Shown: positions 37,582 through 48,751, numbered from the stretch's first letter. The stretch: 64,000 nt of DNA from Azospira oryzae (GCF_004217225.1 NZ_SHKM01000001.1:124001-188000); one strand, 5' to 3'. A program made the numbers and translations. Notes: a model not told the origin generated them from the letters alone.

Positions 37582-38541
37582 ATGCCAAGCGACATGCACC
37601 AACTTCCCGATTTTTCCGCCGCCCGCATTCTCGTGGTCGGCGATGTCATGCTGGACCGCTACTGGTTCGGCGATGTCTCCCGCATTTCCCCCGAAGCACC
37701 GGTGCCGGTGGTCAAGGTGGAGCGCTCCGAAGAGCGTCCCGGCGGCGCCGCCAACGTGGCCCGCAACTGCGCTTCCCTGGGGGCGCGGGTCGGCCTGCTG
37801 TCCGTGGTCGGCAACGACGAGGCCGGCCGCATCCTGCAGCGGCAGATGGAAGAGGGCGGCATTGCCGCCTCCCTGCTGCCCGACGGAGCCATCGACACCA
37901 CGGTCAAGCTGCGGGTCATCGGCCGCCAGCAGCAGCTGCTGCGCATCGATTTCGAGACCACCCCGTCCCACGAGGTGCTGCAGGCCAAGCTGGCCGAGTT
38001 CGAGCAGCGCCTGGCCGGGGTGGATGTGGTGATCCTTTCCGACTACGGCAAGGGCGGCCTGGCCCATATCGGCGACATGATCCGCCTGGCCCGGGCGGCC
38101 GGGAAAAAGGTGCTGGTGGATCCCAAGGGCGAGGATTATTCCAAGTACCGCGGCGCCACCGTCATCACCCCCAACCGCTCCGAGCTGCGCCAGGTGGTGG
38201 GGCGCTGGAGCGACGAGGCCCAGCTGGCGGCCAAGGCCCAGCAATTGCGCAGCGAACTGGAACTGGAAGCCCTGCTGGTGACTCGTAGCGAAGAGGGCAT
38301 GAGCCTCTATCGCGACGGCGAGGCGCTGCATCAGCCGGCCCGGGCCCAGGAAGTGTTCGACGTCTCCGGTGCCGGCGATACGGTCATTGCCACCCTGGCC
38401 GCCATGATGGCCCTGGGCGCCCCCTGGGGCGACGCCATCCACCTGGCCAACCTGGCCGGCGGCGTGGTGGTGGGCAAGCTCGGTACCGCTACCGTCAGTC
38501 GCGAGGAACTGTCGGCCGCCCTGGCGGCCGACGCCAATTAA
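37582..38541 (+). CDS. D-glycero-beta-D-manno-heptose-7-phosphate kinase (HldE kinase domain only)
   Basis: A 319-residue PfkB-family sugar kinase for ADP-heptose synthesis (LPS inner core). It matches the N-terminal half of E. coli HldE: ILVVGDVMLDRYWFGDVSRI, RPGGAANVARNCASLG, LSDYGKGGL, and the catalytic FDVSGAGDTVIA. The adenylyltransferase half of HldE is absent, so a separate HldC-type enzyme should exist elsewhere. It starts 1 bp after rfbC and precedes hldD. Confidence 0.92.
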   Translation: MPSDMHQLPDFSAARILVVGDVMLDRYWFGDVSRISPEAPVPVVKVERSEERPGGAANVARNCASLGARVGLLSVVGNDEAGRILQRQMEEGGIAASLLPDGAIDTTVKLRVIGRQQQLLRIDFETTPSHEVLQAKLAEFEQRLAGVDVVILSDYGKGGLAHIGDMIRLARAAGKKVLVDPKGEDYSKYRGATVITPNRSELRQVVGRWSDEAQLAAKAQQLRSELELEALLVTRSEEGMSLYRDGEALHQPARAQEVFDVSGAGDTVIATLAAMMALGAPWGDAIHLANLAGGVVVGKLGTATVSREELSAALAADAN

Positions 38542-38550
38542 GGAATTCAC

Positions 38551-39543
38551 ATGTACTACATCGTCACCGGCGCCGCCGGCTTCGTCGGCGCCAACCTGGT
38601 CAAGGCCCTCAATGAGCGGGGCATCACCCGCATCATCGCCGTGGACAACCTGACCAAGGCGGACAAGTTCAAGAATCTGGTGGACTGCGAAATCGCCGAT
38701 TACCTGGACAAGGGCGAGTTCCTCGAGCGCCTGCTCTGCGGCCACTTCGACGGCGACGTGGAGGCCATCTTCCACGAAGGCGCCTGCTCCGACACCATGG
38801 AGACCGATGGCCGCTACATGATGGAGAACAACTACCGCTACTCCCTGTCCCTGCTGGACTGGTGCCTGGAGCAGGAAGTGCAGCTGCTCTACGCCTCCTC
38901 CGCCGCCACCTATGGCGGCAGCAGCGTCTTCAAGGAAGAGCGGCAGTACGAGGCGCCCCTCAACGTGTACGGCTACTCCAAGTTCCTCTTCGACCAGATC
39001 GTGCGCCAGCGTCTGCCCGAAGCCGGTTCCCAGGTGGTGGGCTTCCGTTACTTCAATGTCTACGGCCCCCGGGAGAGCCACAAGGGGCGCATGGCCTCCG
39101 TCGCCTTCCACCATTTCAACCAGTACCGGGCCGAAGGCAAGGTCAAGCTGTTCGAGGGCTGCGACGGCTACGCCAACGGCGAGCAGCAGCGCGACTTCGT
39201 TTATGTGAAGGACGTGGCCAAGGTCAATCTGTACTTCCTCGACCATCCTGAAAAGTCGGGCATCTTCAACCTGGGCACCGGCCGGGCCCAGAGCTTCAAC
39301 GACGTGGCCGTGGCCACGGTGAACAGCTGCCGGGCCGCCGAGGGCAAGCCGGCCCTGTCCCTGGAGGCGATGGTGCAGCAGGGGCTGGTGGAGTACGTGG
39401 CCTTCCCCGAAGCCCTCAAAGGCAAGTACCAGAGCTTCACCCAGGCCGACCTCAGCAAGCTGCGCAGCGCCGGCTATGGTGACGAGTTCGCCACCGTCGC
39501 TGAAGGCGTCGCCGACTACGTGCAATTCCTCAACGGACGCTGA
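38551..39543 (+). CDS. hldD: ADP-L-glycero-D-manno-heptose 6-epimerase
   Basis: A 330-residue SDR epimerase, final step to ADP-L-glycero-D-manno-heptose for LPS core. Visible are [42 protein letters not shown], and the catalytic [10 protein letters not shown]. It follows the heptose kinase by 9 bp. Confidence 0.96.
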   Translation: MYYIVTGAAGFVGANLVKALNERGITRIIAVDNLTKADKFKNLVDCEIADYLDKGEFLERLLCGHFDGDVEAIFHEGACSDTMETDGRYMMENNYRYSLSLLDWCLEQEVQLLYASSAATYGGSSVFKEERQYEAPLNVYGYSKFLFDQIVRQRLPEAGSQVVGFRYFNVYGPRESHKGRMASVAFHHFNQYRAEGKVKLFEGCDGYANGEQQRDFVYVKDVAKVNLYFLDHPEKSGIFNLGTGRAQSFNDVAVATVNSCRAAEGKPALSLEAMVQQGLVEYVAFPEALKGKYQSFTQADLSKLRSAGYGDEFATVAEGVADYVQFLNGR

Positions 39544-39546
39544 GCC

Positions 39547-40446
39547 ATGTACAAGACCCTGGAAGATTTCGTCGGCAACACGCCCCTGGTGCAGCTGAAG
39601 CGCCTGCCCGGCGAGGCCATTGCCCAGCGCGGCAACGTCATCCTGGCCAAGCTGGAAGGCAACAATCCGGCCGGCTCGGTGAAGGATCGCCCGGCCCTCT
39701 CCATGATTTCCCACGCCGAGCAGCGGGGCGAGATCCGGCCCGGCGACACCCTGATCGAAGCCACCTCCGGCAACACCGGCATCGCCCTGGCCATGGCCGC
39801 CGCCATGCGCGGCTACCGTATGATCCTGGTGATGCCGGAAAACCAGAGCCTGGAGCGGCGCCAGACCATGCGTGCCTACGGCGCCGAACTGATCCTGACG
39901 CCCCGGGACGGCGGCATGGAACTGGCCCGGGACGTGGCCGAAAAAATGCGCGACGAAGGCAAGGGCATCATCCTCGACCAGTTCGCCAATCCGGATAATC
40001 CCCTGGCCCACTTCGAAGGCACCGGGCCGGAAATCTGGCGCGACACCAAGGGCCAGGTGACCCATTTCGTTTCCAGCATGGGCACTACCGGCACCATCAT
40101 CGGTACTTCCCAGTTTCTCAAGAAAAAGAATCCGCGCATCCAGATCGTCGGCTGCCAGCCGGAAGAGGGTAGCCAGATTCCCGGCATCCGCAAATGGCCC
40201 GAAGCCTATCTGCCGAAAATCTACGAGCGCAGCCGGGTGGACCGCCTTGAATACGTGTCCCAGGCCGAGGCCGAGGACATGACCCGGCGCCTGGCCCGGG
40301 AAGAGGGCCTGTTCGCCGGCATATCCTCCGGCGGCGCCCTGGCCGTGGCCCTGCGCCTGGCCCGGGAGCTGGAGAACGCCACCATCGTCACCATCGTTTG
40401 CGACCGGGGCGACCGTTACCTGTCCACCGGCGTTTTCCCCGCCTGA
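39547..40446 (+). CDS. cysM: cysteine synthase B
   Basis: A 299-residue PLP enzyme making cysteine from O-acetylserine and sulfide or thiosulfate. PLP-binding Lys46 lies in NNPAGSVKDRPALSMI, the substrate loop is EATSGNTGIALAMAAA, and the phosphate-binding loop is SSMGTTGTIIGTS. NNPAGSVKDR and the length favour CysM over CysK. It begins 3 bp after hldD. Confidence 0.93.
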   Translation: MYKTLEDFVGNTPLVQLKRLPGEAIAQRGNVILAKLEGNNPAGSVKDRPALSMISHAEQRGEIRPGDTLIEATSGNTGIALAMAAAMRGYRMILVMPENQSLERRQTMRAYGAELILTPRDGGMELARDVAEKMRDEGKGIILDQFANPDNPLAHFEGTGPEIWRDTKGQVTHFVSSMGTTGTIIGTSQFLKKKNPRIQIVGCQPEEGSQIPGIRKWPEAYLPKIYERSRVDRLEYVSQAEAEDMTRRLAREEGLFAGISSGGALAVALRLARELENATIVTIVCDRGDRYLSTGVFPA

Positions 40447-40451
40447 GTCCC

Positions 40452-41249
40452 ATGGTTCCCGTCCTCGTCTTCGATATTGAAACCATCCCGGATGTGCCCG
40501 GGCTGCGCCGCCTGCACGATCTTCCCGCCGACCTCTCCGACGACGAGGTGGCTGAACTGGCCTTCCAGCAGCGCCGGGCCCAGAACGGCAGCGACTTCCT
40601 GCCCCTGCACCTGCAGCGGGTGGTGACCATCTCCTGCGCCCTGCGGGCCCGGGATGCCTTCAAGGTGTGGTCCCTGGCGGCGCCCGAGATTGGCGAAGGG
40701 GAGATCATCCAGCGCTTCTTCGACGGCATCGAGAAATTCACGCCCCAGATCGTTTCCTGGAACGGCGGCGGCTTCGACCTGCCGGTGCTGCACTACCGGG
40801 GCCTGATCCACGGCGTCGTGGCTCCCCGCTACTGGGACCTGGGCGACGGCGACTATGCCGATTCCCGGGACTTCAAGTGGAACAACTACATCAGCCGTTA
40901 CCACACCCGCCACCTGGACCTGATGGACCTGCTGGCCATGTACCAGCCCCGGGCCAGCGCTCCCCTGGATGACCTGGCCAAGCTCATGGGCTTCCCCGGC
41001 AAGCTGGGCATGGACGGCGGCAAGGTGTGGCAGGCCTGGCAGGAGGGCAAGGCCGATGAGATCCGCGATTACTGCGAGACCGATGTGGTCAATACCTACC
41101 TGGTGTCCACCCGTTTCCGCCTGATGCGGGGCGAGGTCAGCCGGGAGGAGCATCTGGCCGAACTAGCCTTCATCAAGGCCGAACTGGCCAAGCTGGACAA
41201 GCCCCACTGGCAGGAATTCCTGGCCGCCTGGCCGGAGGTGACGGCGTGA
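40452..41249 (+). CDS. predicted 3'-5' exonuclease, PolB-like
   Basis: A 265-residue DnaQ-fold protein related to the exonuclease domain of family B DNA polymerases. Exo I is VFDIETIP (Asp8, Glu10), Exo II SWNGGGFDLPVLHYR, and Exo III YCETDVVNTYLV. No polymerase domain is present. It could process DNA or RNA; the target is not known. It follows cysM by 5 bp and overlaps the rhodanese gene by 4 bp (GTGA). Confidence 0.86.
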   Translation: MVPVLVFDIETIPDVPGLRRLHDLPADLSDDEVAELAFQQRRAQNGSDFLPLHLQRVVTISCALRARDAFKVWSLAAPEIGEGEIIQRFFDGIEKFTPQIVSWNGGGFDLPVLHYRGLIHGVVAPRYWDLGDGDYADSRDFKWNNYISRYHTRHLDLMDLLAMYQPRASAPLDDLAKLMGFPGKLGMDGGKVWQAWQEGKADEIRDYCETDVVNTYLVSTRFRLMRGEVSREEHLAELAFIKAELAKLDKPHWQEFLAAWPEVTA

Positions 41250-41689
41250 AGCGCGCCTCCCTCTTCCTCCTGGCTCTGCTGGCGGCGTTCGCGGCCAGGG
41301 CCGAGGTGGTGAATGTGGACAGCGCCGAAGTGGCCCGGCTGGTGGCCAGTGGCGTGGTCCTGGTGGATATCCGTACCGAGCCCGAATGGCGGGAAACCGG
41401 CGTCATTCCCGGCAGCCGCCTGCTTACCTTCTTCGATGCCAACGGCCGCGCCAATCCGGCGGTCTGGCTGGAGCAGCTGAAGACGGTGGCAGGTCCGGAG
41501 CAGCCGGTGATCCTCATCTGCCGCAGCGGCAACCGCACCCGGGCCGTCAGCGACTTCCTCGAACAGCAGGCCGGCTACAGCAAGATCTACAACGTGCGCC
41601 AGGGCATCCGCGCCTGGATCCAGGAGTCGCGCCCCGTCACCGCAGTGGCGCCGGCCCTGGCCAAATGTTCGCCCGGACGGTTGTGCTGA
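41246..41689 (+). CDS. periplasmic rhodanese-like protein
   Basis: A 147-residue protein with a signal peptide (to about residue 19) and one rhodanese domain: VLVDIRTEPEWRETGVIPGS and the active-site loop LICRSGNRT with Cys92. It may transfer sulfur or handle thiosulfate or cyanide in the periplasm; partners unknown. GTG 41246 overlaps the upstream stop. It is the last gene before the tRNA-Val promoter. Confidence 0.85.
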   Translation: MKRASLFLLALLAAFAARAEVVNVDSAEVARLVASGVVLVDIRTEPEWRETGVIPGSRLLTFFDANGRANPAVWLEQLKTVAGPEQPVILICRSGNRTRAVSDFLEQQAGYSKIYNVRQGIRAWIQESRPVTAVAPALAKCSPGRLC

Positions 41690-41731
41690 TTTTTTTTTGT
41701 GGGGCGAAGCGAAAAAAGTCTCCTCAGCCCC

Positions 41732-41759
41732 TTGCGCGATTCTCTGGGATCGTTATAAT
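41732..41759 (+). promoter_or_regulatory. promoter of tRNA-Val (and possibly thrS)
   Basis: TTGCGC (41732-41737) and a perfect TATAAT (41754-41759), 16 bp apart, would start transcription about 8 bp before the tRNA. Confidence 0.75.
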
Positions 41760-41773
41760 TCGGCCTTCTTTGC

Positions 41774-41850
41774 AGGCGCGTAGCTCAGTTGGTTAGAGCA
41801 CCACCTTGACATGGTGGGGGTCGTTGGTTCGAATCCAATCGCGCCTACCA
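41774..41850 (+). tRNA. tRNA-Val (GAC anticodon)
   Basis: A complete 77-nt cloverleaf with acceptor stem AGGCGCG/CGCGCCT, D-arm GCTCAGTTGGTTAGAGC, anticodon stem-loop CCACC-TTGACAT-GGTGG (anticodon GAC), T-arm with GGTTCGAATCC, and encoded CCA end. It precedes the thrS leader region. Confidence 0.97.
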
Positions 41851-41872
41851 ACACCTTGAACGGAGTTGTACC

Positions 41873-41914
41873 GTGAATTTCCGAACTTGCACTATCCTGG
41901 TTCAGAAAGCCTAA
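41873..41914 (+). CDS. candidate thrS leader peptide
   Basis: A 13-codon [16 protein letters not shown], starting with GTG and preceded by GGAG at ideal spacing (7 nt). It has two Thr codons (both ACT) interleaved with Cys and Ile. A strong terminator hairpin begins 27 nt after its stop and thrS starts 33 nt after that hairpin. This arrangement resembles attenuation by charged tRNA-Thr. The Thr count is low, and the hairpin might only terminate the tRNA-Val transcript. Confidence 0.45.
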   Translation: MNFRTCTILVQKA

Positions 41915-41940
41915 GCGGTTCGCCTTCGTTCCTATGTCGA

Positions 41941-41973
41941 AAAAAAGTGCGGATCCGTCCGCACTTTTTTTTT
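41941..41973 (+). terminator. strong intrinsic terminator upstream of thrS, candidate attenuator
   Basis: A 13-bp stem (AAAAAAGTGCGGA at 41941-41953 with TCCGCACTTTTTT at 41958-41970), loop TCCG, followed by further Ts. It lies between tRNA-Val/candidate leader peptide and thrS. Confidence 0.88.
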
Positions 41974-42002
41974 GTCCAGAATTTAATGTGGCTGGAGAAA
42001 TC

Positions 42003-43919
42003 ATGCCCAATATCACGCTGCCCGACGGTTCCATCCGCTCCTTCGATGCTCCGGTGACCGTTGCCGAGGTTGCTGCCTCCATCGGTGCCGGCCTCGCCCG
42101 CGCCGCCCTGGCCGGCAAGGTGGACGGCAAGCTGGTGGATACTTCCCACCTGATGGAGCGTGATACCCAGCTGGCCATCGTCACCGACAAGGATGCGGAT
42201 GGTCTGGAGATCATCCGCCACTCCACGGCCCACCTGCTGGCCTATGCGGTGAAGGAGCTCTTTCCCGAAGCCCAGGTGACCATCGGTCCGGTCATCGACA
42301 ACGGCTTCTACTACGACTTCGCCTACAAGCGCCCCTTTACCCCTGAAGACCTGCTGGCTATCGAGAAGAAAATGGCCGAGCTGGCCAAGCGCGACATTCC
42401 GGTGAGCCGCGAAGTCTGGGCCCGGGACGATGCGGTCAAGTTCTTCCTGGAGCAGGGGGAGAAGTACAAGGCCGAGCTGATCGCCGCCATCCCGGCCGAC
42501 CAGGATGTTTCCCTGTACCGGGAAGGCGAATTTGTGGACCTCTGTCGCGGCCCCCACGTCCCCTCCACCGGCAAGCTCAAGGTTTTCAAGCTGATGAAGG
42601 TGGCCGGAGCCTACTGGCGCGGCGATTCCAAGAACGAGATGCTGCAGCGCATCTACGGCACCGCCTGGGCCAAGAAGGAAGACCAGGAAGCCTACCTGCA
42701 CATGCTGGAAGAGGCCGAGAAGCGGGATCACCGCCGCATCGGCAAGCATCTGGATCTGTTCCACATGCAGGACGAGGCGCCGGGCATGGTTTTCTGGCAC
42801 CCCAAGGGCTGGGCCATCTGGCAGGAAATCGAGCAGTACATGCGCCAGGTCTATCGCGACAACGGCTACCAGGAAATCCGCTGCCCCCAGATTCTCGACC
42901 GCAGCATGTGGGAGAAGTCCGGCCACTGGGAGCACTACAAGAACAACATGTTTACCACGGAGTCGGAGAAGCGGGATTACGCCATCAAGCCGATGAATTG
43001 CCCGGGGCACGTGCAGGTGTTCAATTCCGATCTGCGCTCCTACCGCGACCTGCCCCTGCGCTATGGCGAGTTCGGCTCCTGTCACCGCAACGAGGCCTCC
43101 GGCGCCCTGCACGGCCTGATGCGCGTGCGCGGCTTCGTCCAGGACGACGGTCACATCTTCTGTACCGAAGACCAGATCGAGGCGGAAGTGACGGCTTTCA
43201 ACGCCCTGGTGAAGAAGGTCTATGCTGACTTCGGTTTCGACCAGGTGGCGGTGAAGTTGGCCCTGCGCCCCGAAAGCCGTGTCGGTTCCGACGACATCTG
43301 GGACAAGGCGGAGAATGCCCTGCGGGCCGGCCTCAAGGCTTCCGGCCTGGAATGGGATGAATTGCCCGGCGAGGGGGCCTTCTATGGCCCCAAGATCGAG
43401 TTCCACATCAAGGATGCCATCGGGCGCTCCTGGCAGTGCGGCACCATGCAGGTGGATTTCTCCATGCCGGGTCGCCTGGGTGCCGAGTATGTGGGCGAGG
43501 ACAATGCCCGCCATGTACCGGTGATGCTGCATCGGGCCATCCTCGGTTCCCTGGAGCGTTTCATCGGCATCCTGGTGGAAAACTATGCGGGTGCCTTGCC
43601 TCTGTGGCTGGCGCCGGTACAGGCCGTGGTGCTGAATATTTCGGAAAAACAGGCCGATTTTTCCGCCGAAGTGGTGAAAACCCTGCGTCAGGCAGGTTTG
43701 CGTGCCGAAGCGGATTTGCGCAATGAAAAAATTACCTATAAAATACGCGAACATAGCTTGAACCGGTTGCCTTATCAGCTCGTCATCGGCGACAAGGAAA
43801 AGGAAGCCGGCTTGGTGGCCGTGCGTACCCGCGGTGGTCAGGACCTGGGGCAAATGCCCGTGGCAAGCCTGATCGAGCGGCTTCTGGAAGAAGTCGCCGC
43901 GCGTAAGAGCACGGCTTAG
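42003..43919 (+). CDS. thrS: threonyl-tRNA synthetase
   Basis: A 638-residue class II synthetase charging tRNA-Thr. N-terminal TGS domain ([21 protein letters not shown]), editing domain with [16 protein letters not shown], catalytic core with the zinc ligands in [10 protein letters not shown] and class II motif 2 [22 protein letters not shown], then the anticodon-binding domain. ATG 42003 has GGAGAAATC upstream. It heads the thrS-infC-rpmI-rplT-pheST-ihfA operon order known from E. coli. Confidence 0.97.
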   Translation: MPNITLPDGSIRSFDAPVTVAEVAASIGAGLARAALAGKVDGKLVDTSHLMERDTQLAIVTDKDADGLEIIRHSTAHLLAYAVKELFPEAQVTIGPVIDNGFYYDFAYKRPFTPEDLLAIEKKMAELAKRDIPVSREVWARDDAVKFFLEQGEKYKAELIAAIPADQDVSLYREGEFVDLCRGPHVPSTGKLKVFKLMKVAGAYWRGDSKNEMLQRIYGTAWAKKEDQEAYLHMLEEAEKRDHRRIGKHLDLFHMQDEAPGMVFWHPKGWAIWQEIEQYMRQVYRDNGYQEIRCPQILDRSMWEKSGHWEHYKNNMFTTESEKRDYAIKPMNCPGHVQVFNSDLRSYRDLPLRYGEFGSCHRNEASGALHGLMRVRGFVQDDGHIFCTEDQIEAEVTAFNALVKKVYADFGFDQVAVKLALRPESRVGSDDIWDKAENALRAGLKASGLEWDELPGEGAFYGPKIEFHIKDAIGRSWQCGTMQVDFSMPGRLGAEYVGEDNARHVPVMLHRAILGSLERFIGILVENYAGALPLWLAPVQAVVLNISEKQADFSAEVVKTLRQAGLRAEADLRNEKITYKIREHSLNRLPYQLVIGDKEKEAGLVAVRTRGGQDLGQMPVASLIERLLEEVAARKSTA

Positions 43920-43968
43920 TTTTTGTCCGTCCCCGAATGGGGCGGCCTGTTTTCGTGGAGATTGAACC

Positions 43969-44493
43969 ATCGCCGCACTGCAAAAGGCGCATCGCGTCAA
44001 CGAAGAAATCACGGTGCCGGAAGTCCGGCTTATCGGGGAAGAAGGCGAGCAGATTGGTGTCGTAACCATCCGTGCGGCGCTGCAAATGGCCGAAGAGGCC
44101 GGTGTGGATCTGGTGGAGATCGCTCCCCTGGCCAAGCCGCCGGTATGCCGGGTGATGGATTACGGCAAGTTCAAGTACCACGAGGCCAAGAAGCAGCACG
44201 AGGCCAAGCTGAAACAGAAGCAGGTACAGGTGAAGGAGATCAAGCTCCGTCCCGGTACCGACGAAAACGACTACCAGATCAAGCTGCGGAACATGACCCG
44301 CTTCCTGGAAGACGAAGACAAGGTCAAGGTGACCCTGCGCTTCCGCGGCCGTGAAATGGCCCACCAGGAAATCGGTATGCGTCAGCTGGAACGCATCAAG
44401 GCCGATTTGCTCGAGCTGGCACAGGTCGAGCAGATGCCGAAGATGGAAGGTCGCCAGATGGTGATGATGCTGGCGCCGAAGAAGAAGGTGTAA
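43969..44493 (+). CDS. infC: translation initiation factor IF-3 (AUC start)
   Basis: A 174-residue protein controlling start-site selection on the 30S subunit. N-domain [30 protein letters not shown], linker rich in Lys/Gln, and C-domain [32 protein letters not shown]. The conserved N-terminus reaches back to ATC at 43969 with GTGGAG 8 nt upstream; the first GTG in frame (44014) would cut conserved residues. Rare AUU/AUC/AUA starts on infC are known and allow IF-3 to repress its own synthesis. Confidence 0.94.
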   Translation: MAALQKAHRVNEEITVPEVRLIGEEGEQIGVVTIRAALQMAEEAGVDLVEIAPLAKPPVCRVMDYGKFKYHEAKKQHEAKLKQKQVQVKEIKLRPGTDENDYQIKLRNMTRFLEDEDKVKVTLRFRGREMAHQEIGMRQLERIKADLLELAQVEQMPKMEGRQMVMMLAPKKKV

Positions 44494-44602
44494 TTGCAGT
44501 ACCCGCCTCCGGACTCGTTCGGGGGCGATATAAGTGGTGCCGGGTAGTCAAGCGTTTCCGTCGGAAGCCACCTGGGATCATGTTAAAACCAAGGAGCATT
44601 CA

Positions 44603-44800
44603 ATGCCCAAGATGAAGAGCAAGAGCGGTGCCGCCAAGCGGTTCAAAATCCGCGCTGGCGGCAGCATCAAGCGCGGTCAGGCGTTCAAGCGTCACATCCT
44701 GACCTCCAAGACCACCAAGAACAAGCGCCAACTGCGCGGTACCGAAGCCATTCACGACAGTGACAAGGCCTCCATCCGTGCCATGTTGCCCTACGCCTAA
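44603..44800 (+). CDS. rpmI: 50S ribosomal protein L35
   Basis: A 65-residue ribosomal protein with the typical start [16 protein letters not shown] and the basic centre [27 protein letters not shown] precedes the ATG. It sits between infC and rplT. The 109-bp gap before it may hold an L20-binding control region, but none was identified. Confidence 0.95.
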   Translation: MPKMKSKSGAAKRFKIRAGGSIKRGQAFKRHILTSKTTKNKRQLRGTEAIHDSDKASIRAMLPYA

Positions 44801-44815
44801 TCAAGGAGATTAAAG

Positions 44816-45175
44816 ATGCCCCGAGTTAAGCGTGGTGTAACGGCTCGCGCCCGTCACAAGAAGATTCTGGTTCAGGCCAAGGGTTACCGCGGCCGTCGCA
44901 AGAACGTATATCGCATCGCCAAGCAGGCGGTGATGAAGGCTGGTCAGTACGCCTACCGCGACCGTCGTCAGCGCAAGCGTCAGTTCCGTGCCCTGTGGAT
45001 TGCCCGTATCAACGCGGCAGCCCGTGAAGTCGGCCTGAAGTATAGCACCTTCATGAATGGCCTGAAGAAGGCCCAGATCGAAGTGGACCGCAAGGTTCTC
45101 GCCGACCTGGCCGTGTTCGACAAGGCTGCGTTTGCCGCTCTGGCAAACCAGGCCAAGGCGAGCCTCGGCGCCTAA
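44816..45175 (+). CDS. rplT: 50S ribosomal protein L20
   Basis: A 119-residue ribosomal assembly protein: [42 protein letters not shown] cut by the usual basic helices, and [15 protein letters not shown]. It often represses the rpmI-rplT mRNA. Followed by a strong terminator. Confidence 0.96.
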   Translation: MPRVKRGVTARARHKKILVQAKGYRGRRKNVYRIAKQAVMKAGQYAYRDRRQRKRQFRALWIARINAAAREVGLKYSTFMNGLKKAQIEVDRKVLADLAVFDKAAFAALANQAKASLGA

Positions 45176-46357
<1,182 letters not shown>

Positions 46358-46366
46358 GGATTGATC

Positions 46367-48739
46367 GTGAAATTCTCCGAATCCTGGCTCCGTACCTTCG
46401 TCAATCCTGATCTGTCCACCGACGCTCTGGCCCATCTGCTGACCATGGCGGGCCTGGAAGTGGAAGAGCAGGACCCCGTTGCGCCCGCCTTCACCCAGGT
46501 GGTGGTGGCCCATGTCCTGGAGGTGGTGAAGCACCCTGATGCCGACCGCCTCAACGTCTGCCAGGTGGATACCGGTAACGGTCCGGTGCAGATCGTCTGC
46601 GGCGCCCCTAATGTGGCCGCCGGGCTCAAGGTGCCCTGTGCCCTGCCCGGTGCCGTGCTGCCCGGCGACTTCAAGATCAAGGTGGCCAAGGTGCGCGGCG
46701 TCGAGTCTTCCGGCATGTTGTGTTCCGCCCGGGAACTGGGCATCGCCGAAGATGCTTCCGGTCTCCTGGTGTTGCCGGCCGATGCCCCCGTTGGGGAAAG
46801 CATCCGCCGCTACCTGGACCTGGACGACACCCTGTTCACCCTGAAGCTCACGCCCAACCGGGCCGATTGCCTCTCCCTCACCGGTGTGGCCCGCGAAGTG
46901 TCGGCCCTGACCGGCGTGGCCGCTGTCTATCCGGTAGTGGAACCTGTGGCGCCTGCTTGCGATGCCCGCCGGGAAGTGGTGCTGGACGCTCCGGAGGCTT
47001 GCCCCCGTTACGCCGGCCGGGTGGTGCGCGGCATCAATGCCAAGGCGCCCACGCCTGAGTGGATGCAGAAGCGCCTGGAGCGCAGCGGCATCCGTTCCAT
47101 CTCCGCCGTGGTGGATGTCACCAACTACGTCATGCTGGAACTGGGGCAGCCCCTCCATGCCTTCGACGACGCCAAGCTCCAGGGGGCCATCCACGCCCGC
47201 CTGCCCAAGGCCGGGGAAAAGCTGCTGCTGCTCAACGAGCAGACCATCGATATCGACGCCGACGTGCTGGTGATTGCCGACGATGCCAAGCCCCTGGCCC
47301 TGGCCGGCATCATGGGTGGCGAAGAGAGCGGCGTCACCCTGGAAACCACCGACCTGTTCCTGGAGTCGGCCTTTTTCACGCCCTTTGCCATTGCCGGCAA
47401 GGCCCGCCGTTACGGCTTCTCCAGCGATGCCTCCCACCGCTTCGAGCGGGGCGTCGATTTCGCCGGTGCCGTCCGTGCCCTGGAGCGGGCTACCCGCCTG
47501 ATTCTCGATATCTGCGGCGGTCAGGCCGGTCCCGTGACGGAAGCGGTGGCCGCACTGCCCCAGCGTCAGCCGGTGCGTCTGCGCACGGCCCGGGTGAACA
47601 AGGTGCTGGGTGTGCCTTTCAGTGCCGAGGCCATTGCCTCCCTGCTGGGTCGTCTGGGTCTGCCCTTCGTCCAGGAAGGTGGCGACTTCGTGGTGACGCC
47701 TCCCAGCTTCCGTTTCGACATCGAGATCGAGGAAGATCTGATCGAGGAAGTGGTGCGGGTTCATGGCTACGACGAGATTCCGGCGCCGCCGCCGGTGGCC
47801 CGGGCCGCCATGCTGCCCATGCCGGAAGGCAAGCGGCAGATCCAGCGCCTGCGCCAGATCCTGGCCGATGCCGGTTACCAGGAAGTGGTCAATTTCGCTT
47901 TCGTCGAAGAAGGTTGGGAAAAGGATTTCGGCGGCAACGCCGATCCCATCCGCCTGGCCAATCCCATTGCCAGCCAGATGGGGGTCATGCGTTCCACCCT
48001 GATCGGTGGTCTGGTGGCCACCTTGGCTAACAACCTGAAGCGCAAGCAGAGCCGGGTACGGATCTTCGAAACCGGTCGCAGCTTCCACAAGGATGCCGCC
48101 GCCCAGCCCGTGGCCGGCTACCGTCAGCCCTGGAAGCTGGCCGGCCTGGCCGCCGGCGATGCCCTGCCCGAACAATGGGGCAGCGCCGCCCGCAAGGTGG
48201 ACTTCTTCGACGTCAAGGGTGACCTGGAGGCGCTGCTGCAGCCCTTTGCCGCACGTTTCGAGAAGGCTGCCCATCCGGCCCTGCATCCCGGCCGTGCTGC
48301 CCGCCTGCTCCTGGATGGCAAGGAAATCGGGGTGGTTGGCGAACTGCATCCCGAGTGGGTGCAGAAGTACGACCTGCCGTCGCCGCCGGTGGTCTTCGAA
48401 CTGGATCTGGAGCCCCTGTTGGCCGGACGTCTGCCCCAGTATGCAGAGCTTTCCCGCTTCCCCGCCGTGGTGCGGGACTTGGCGGTGGTGGTGGACAAGG
48501 GCATGGCCCTGCAGTCCCTGCTGGACGGCCTGAAAGCCCAACGGCCGCCCCTGGTTCAGGACATCCAGCTGTTCGATGTCTACACCGGCAAGGGGGTCGA
48601 TGAAGGGAAGAAAAGCCTTGCATTCCGCATAGTTATGCAAGATACTCAAAAAACTTTGCAAGATGCGGAAGTGGATGTTGCCCTGCAGCAGCTGGTGGCC
48701 CTCCTGGAGCATCAATTTGCCGCCAAACTCCGTGTCTGA
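46367..48739 (+). CDS. pheT: phenylalanyl-tRNA synthetase beta subunit
   Basis: A 790-residue subunit carrying tRNA-binding, editing and anticodon domains. It begins MKFSESWLRTFVNPDL as in E. coli, then an EMAP-like tRNA-binding domain (about 40-150; HPDADRLNVCQVDTGNG), B3/B4 editing and B5 domains, and a C-terminal anticodon-recognition fold. GTG 46367 has AAGGA 6 nt upstream; a TTG at 46361 would add two residues. Confidence 0.96.
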   Translation: MKFSESWLRTFVNPDLSTDALAHLLTMAGLEVEEQDPVAPAFTQVVVAHVLEVVKHPDADRLNVCQVDTGNGPVQIVCGAPNVAAGLKVPCALPGAVLPGDFKIKVAKVRGVESSGMLCSARELGIAEDASGLLVLPADAPVGESIRRYLDLDDTLFTLKLTPNRADCLSLTGVAREVSALTGVAAVYPVVEPVAPACDARREVVLDAPEACPRYAGRVVRGINAKAPTPEWMQKRLERSGIRSISAVVDVTNYVMLELGQPLHAFDDAKLQGAIHARLPKAGEKLLLLNEQTIDIDADVLVIADDAKPLALAGIMGGEESGVTLETTDLFLESAFFTPFAIAGKARRYGFSSDASHRFERGVDFAGAVRALERATRLILDICGGQAGPVTEAVAALPQRQPVRLRTARVNKVLGVPFSAEAIASLLGRLGLPFVQEGGDFVVTPPSFRFDIEIEEDLIEEVVRVHGYDEIPAPPPVARAAMLPMPEGKRQIQRLRQILADAGYQEVVNFAFVEEGWEKDFGGNADPIRLANPIASQMGVMRSTLIGGLVATLANNLKRKQSRVRIFETGRSFHKDAAAQPVAGYRQPWKLAGLAAGDALPEQWGSAARKVDFFDVKGDLEALLQPFAARFEKAAHPALHPGRAARLLLDGKEIGVVGELHPEWVQKYDLPSPPVVFELDLEPLLAGRLPQYAELSRFPAVVRDLAVVVDKGMALQSLLDGLKAQRPPLVQDIQLFDVYTGKGVDEGKKSLAFRIVMQDTQKTLQDAEVDVALQQLVALLEHQFAAKLRV

Positions 48740-48751
48740 TCAGGGAAAACA

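Noticed and set aside
37399..40065. Long minus-strand open frame opposite rfbC, hldE kinase, hldD and cysM
   Set aside because: Antisense shadow; product is low-complexity and the plus-strand genes are clear.
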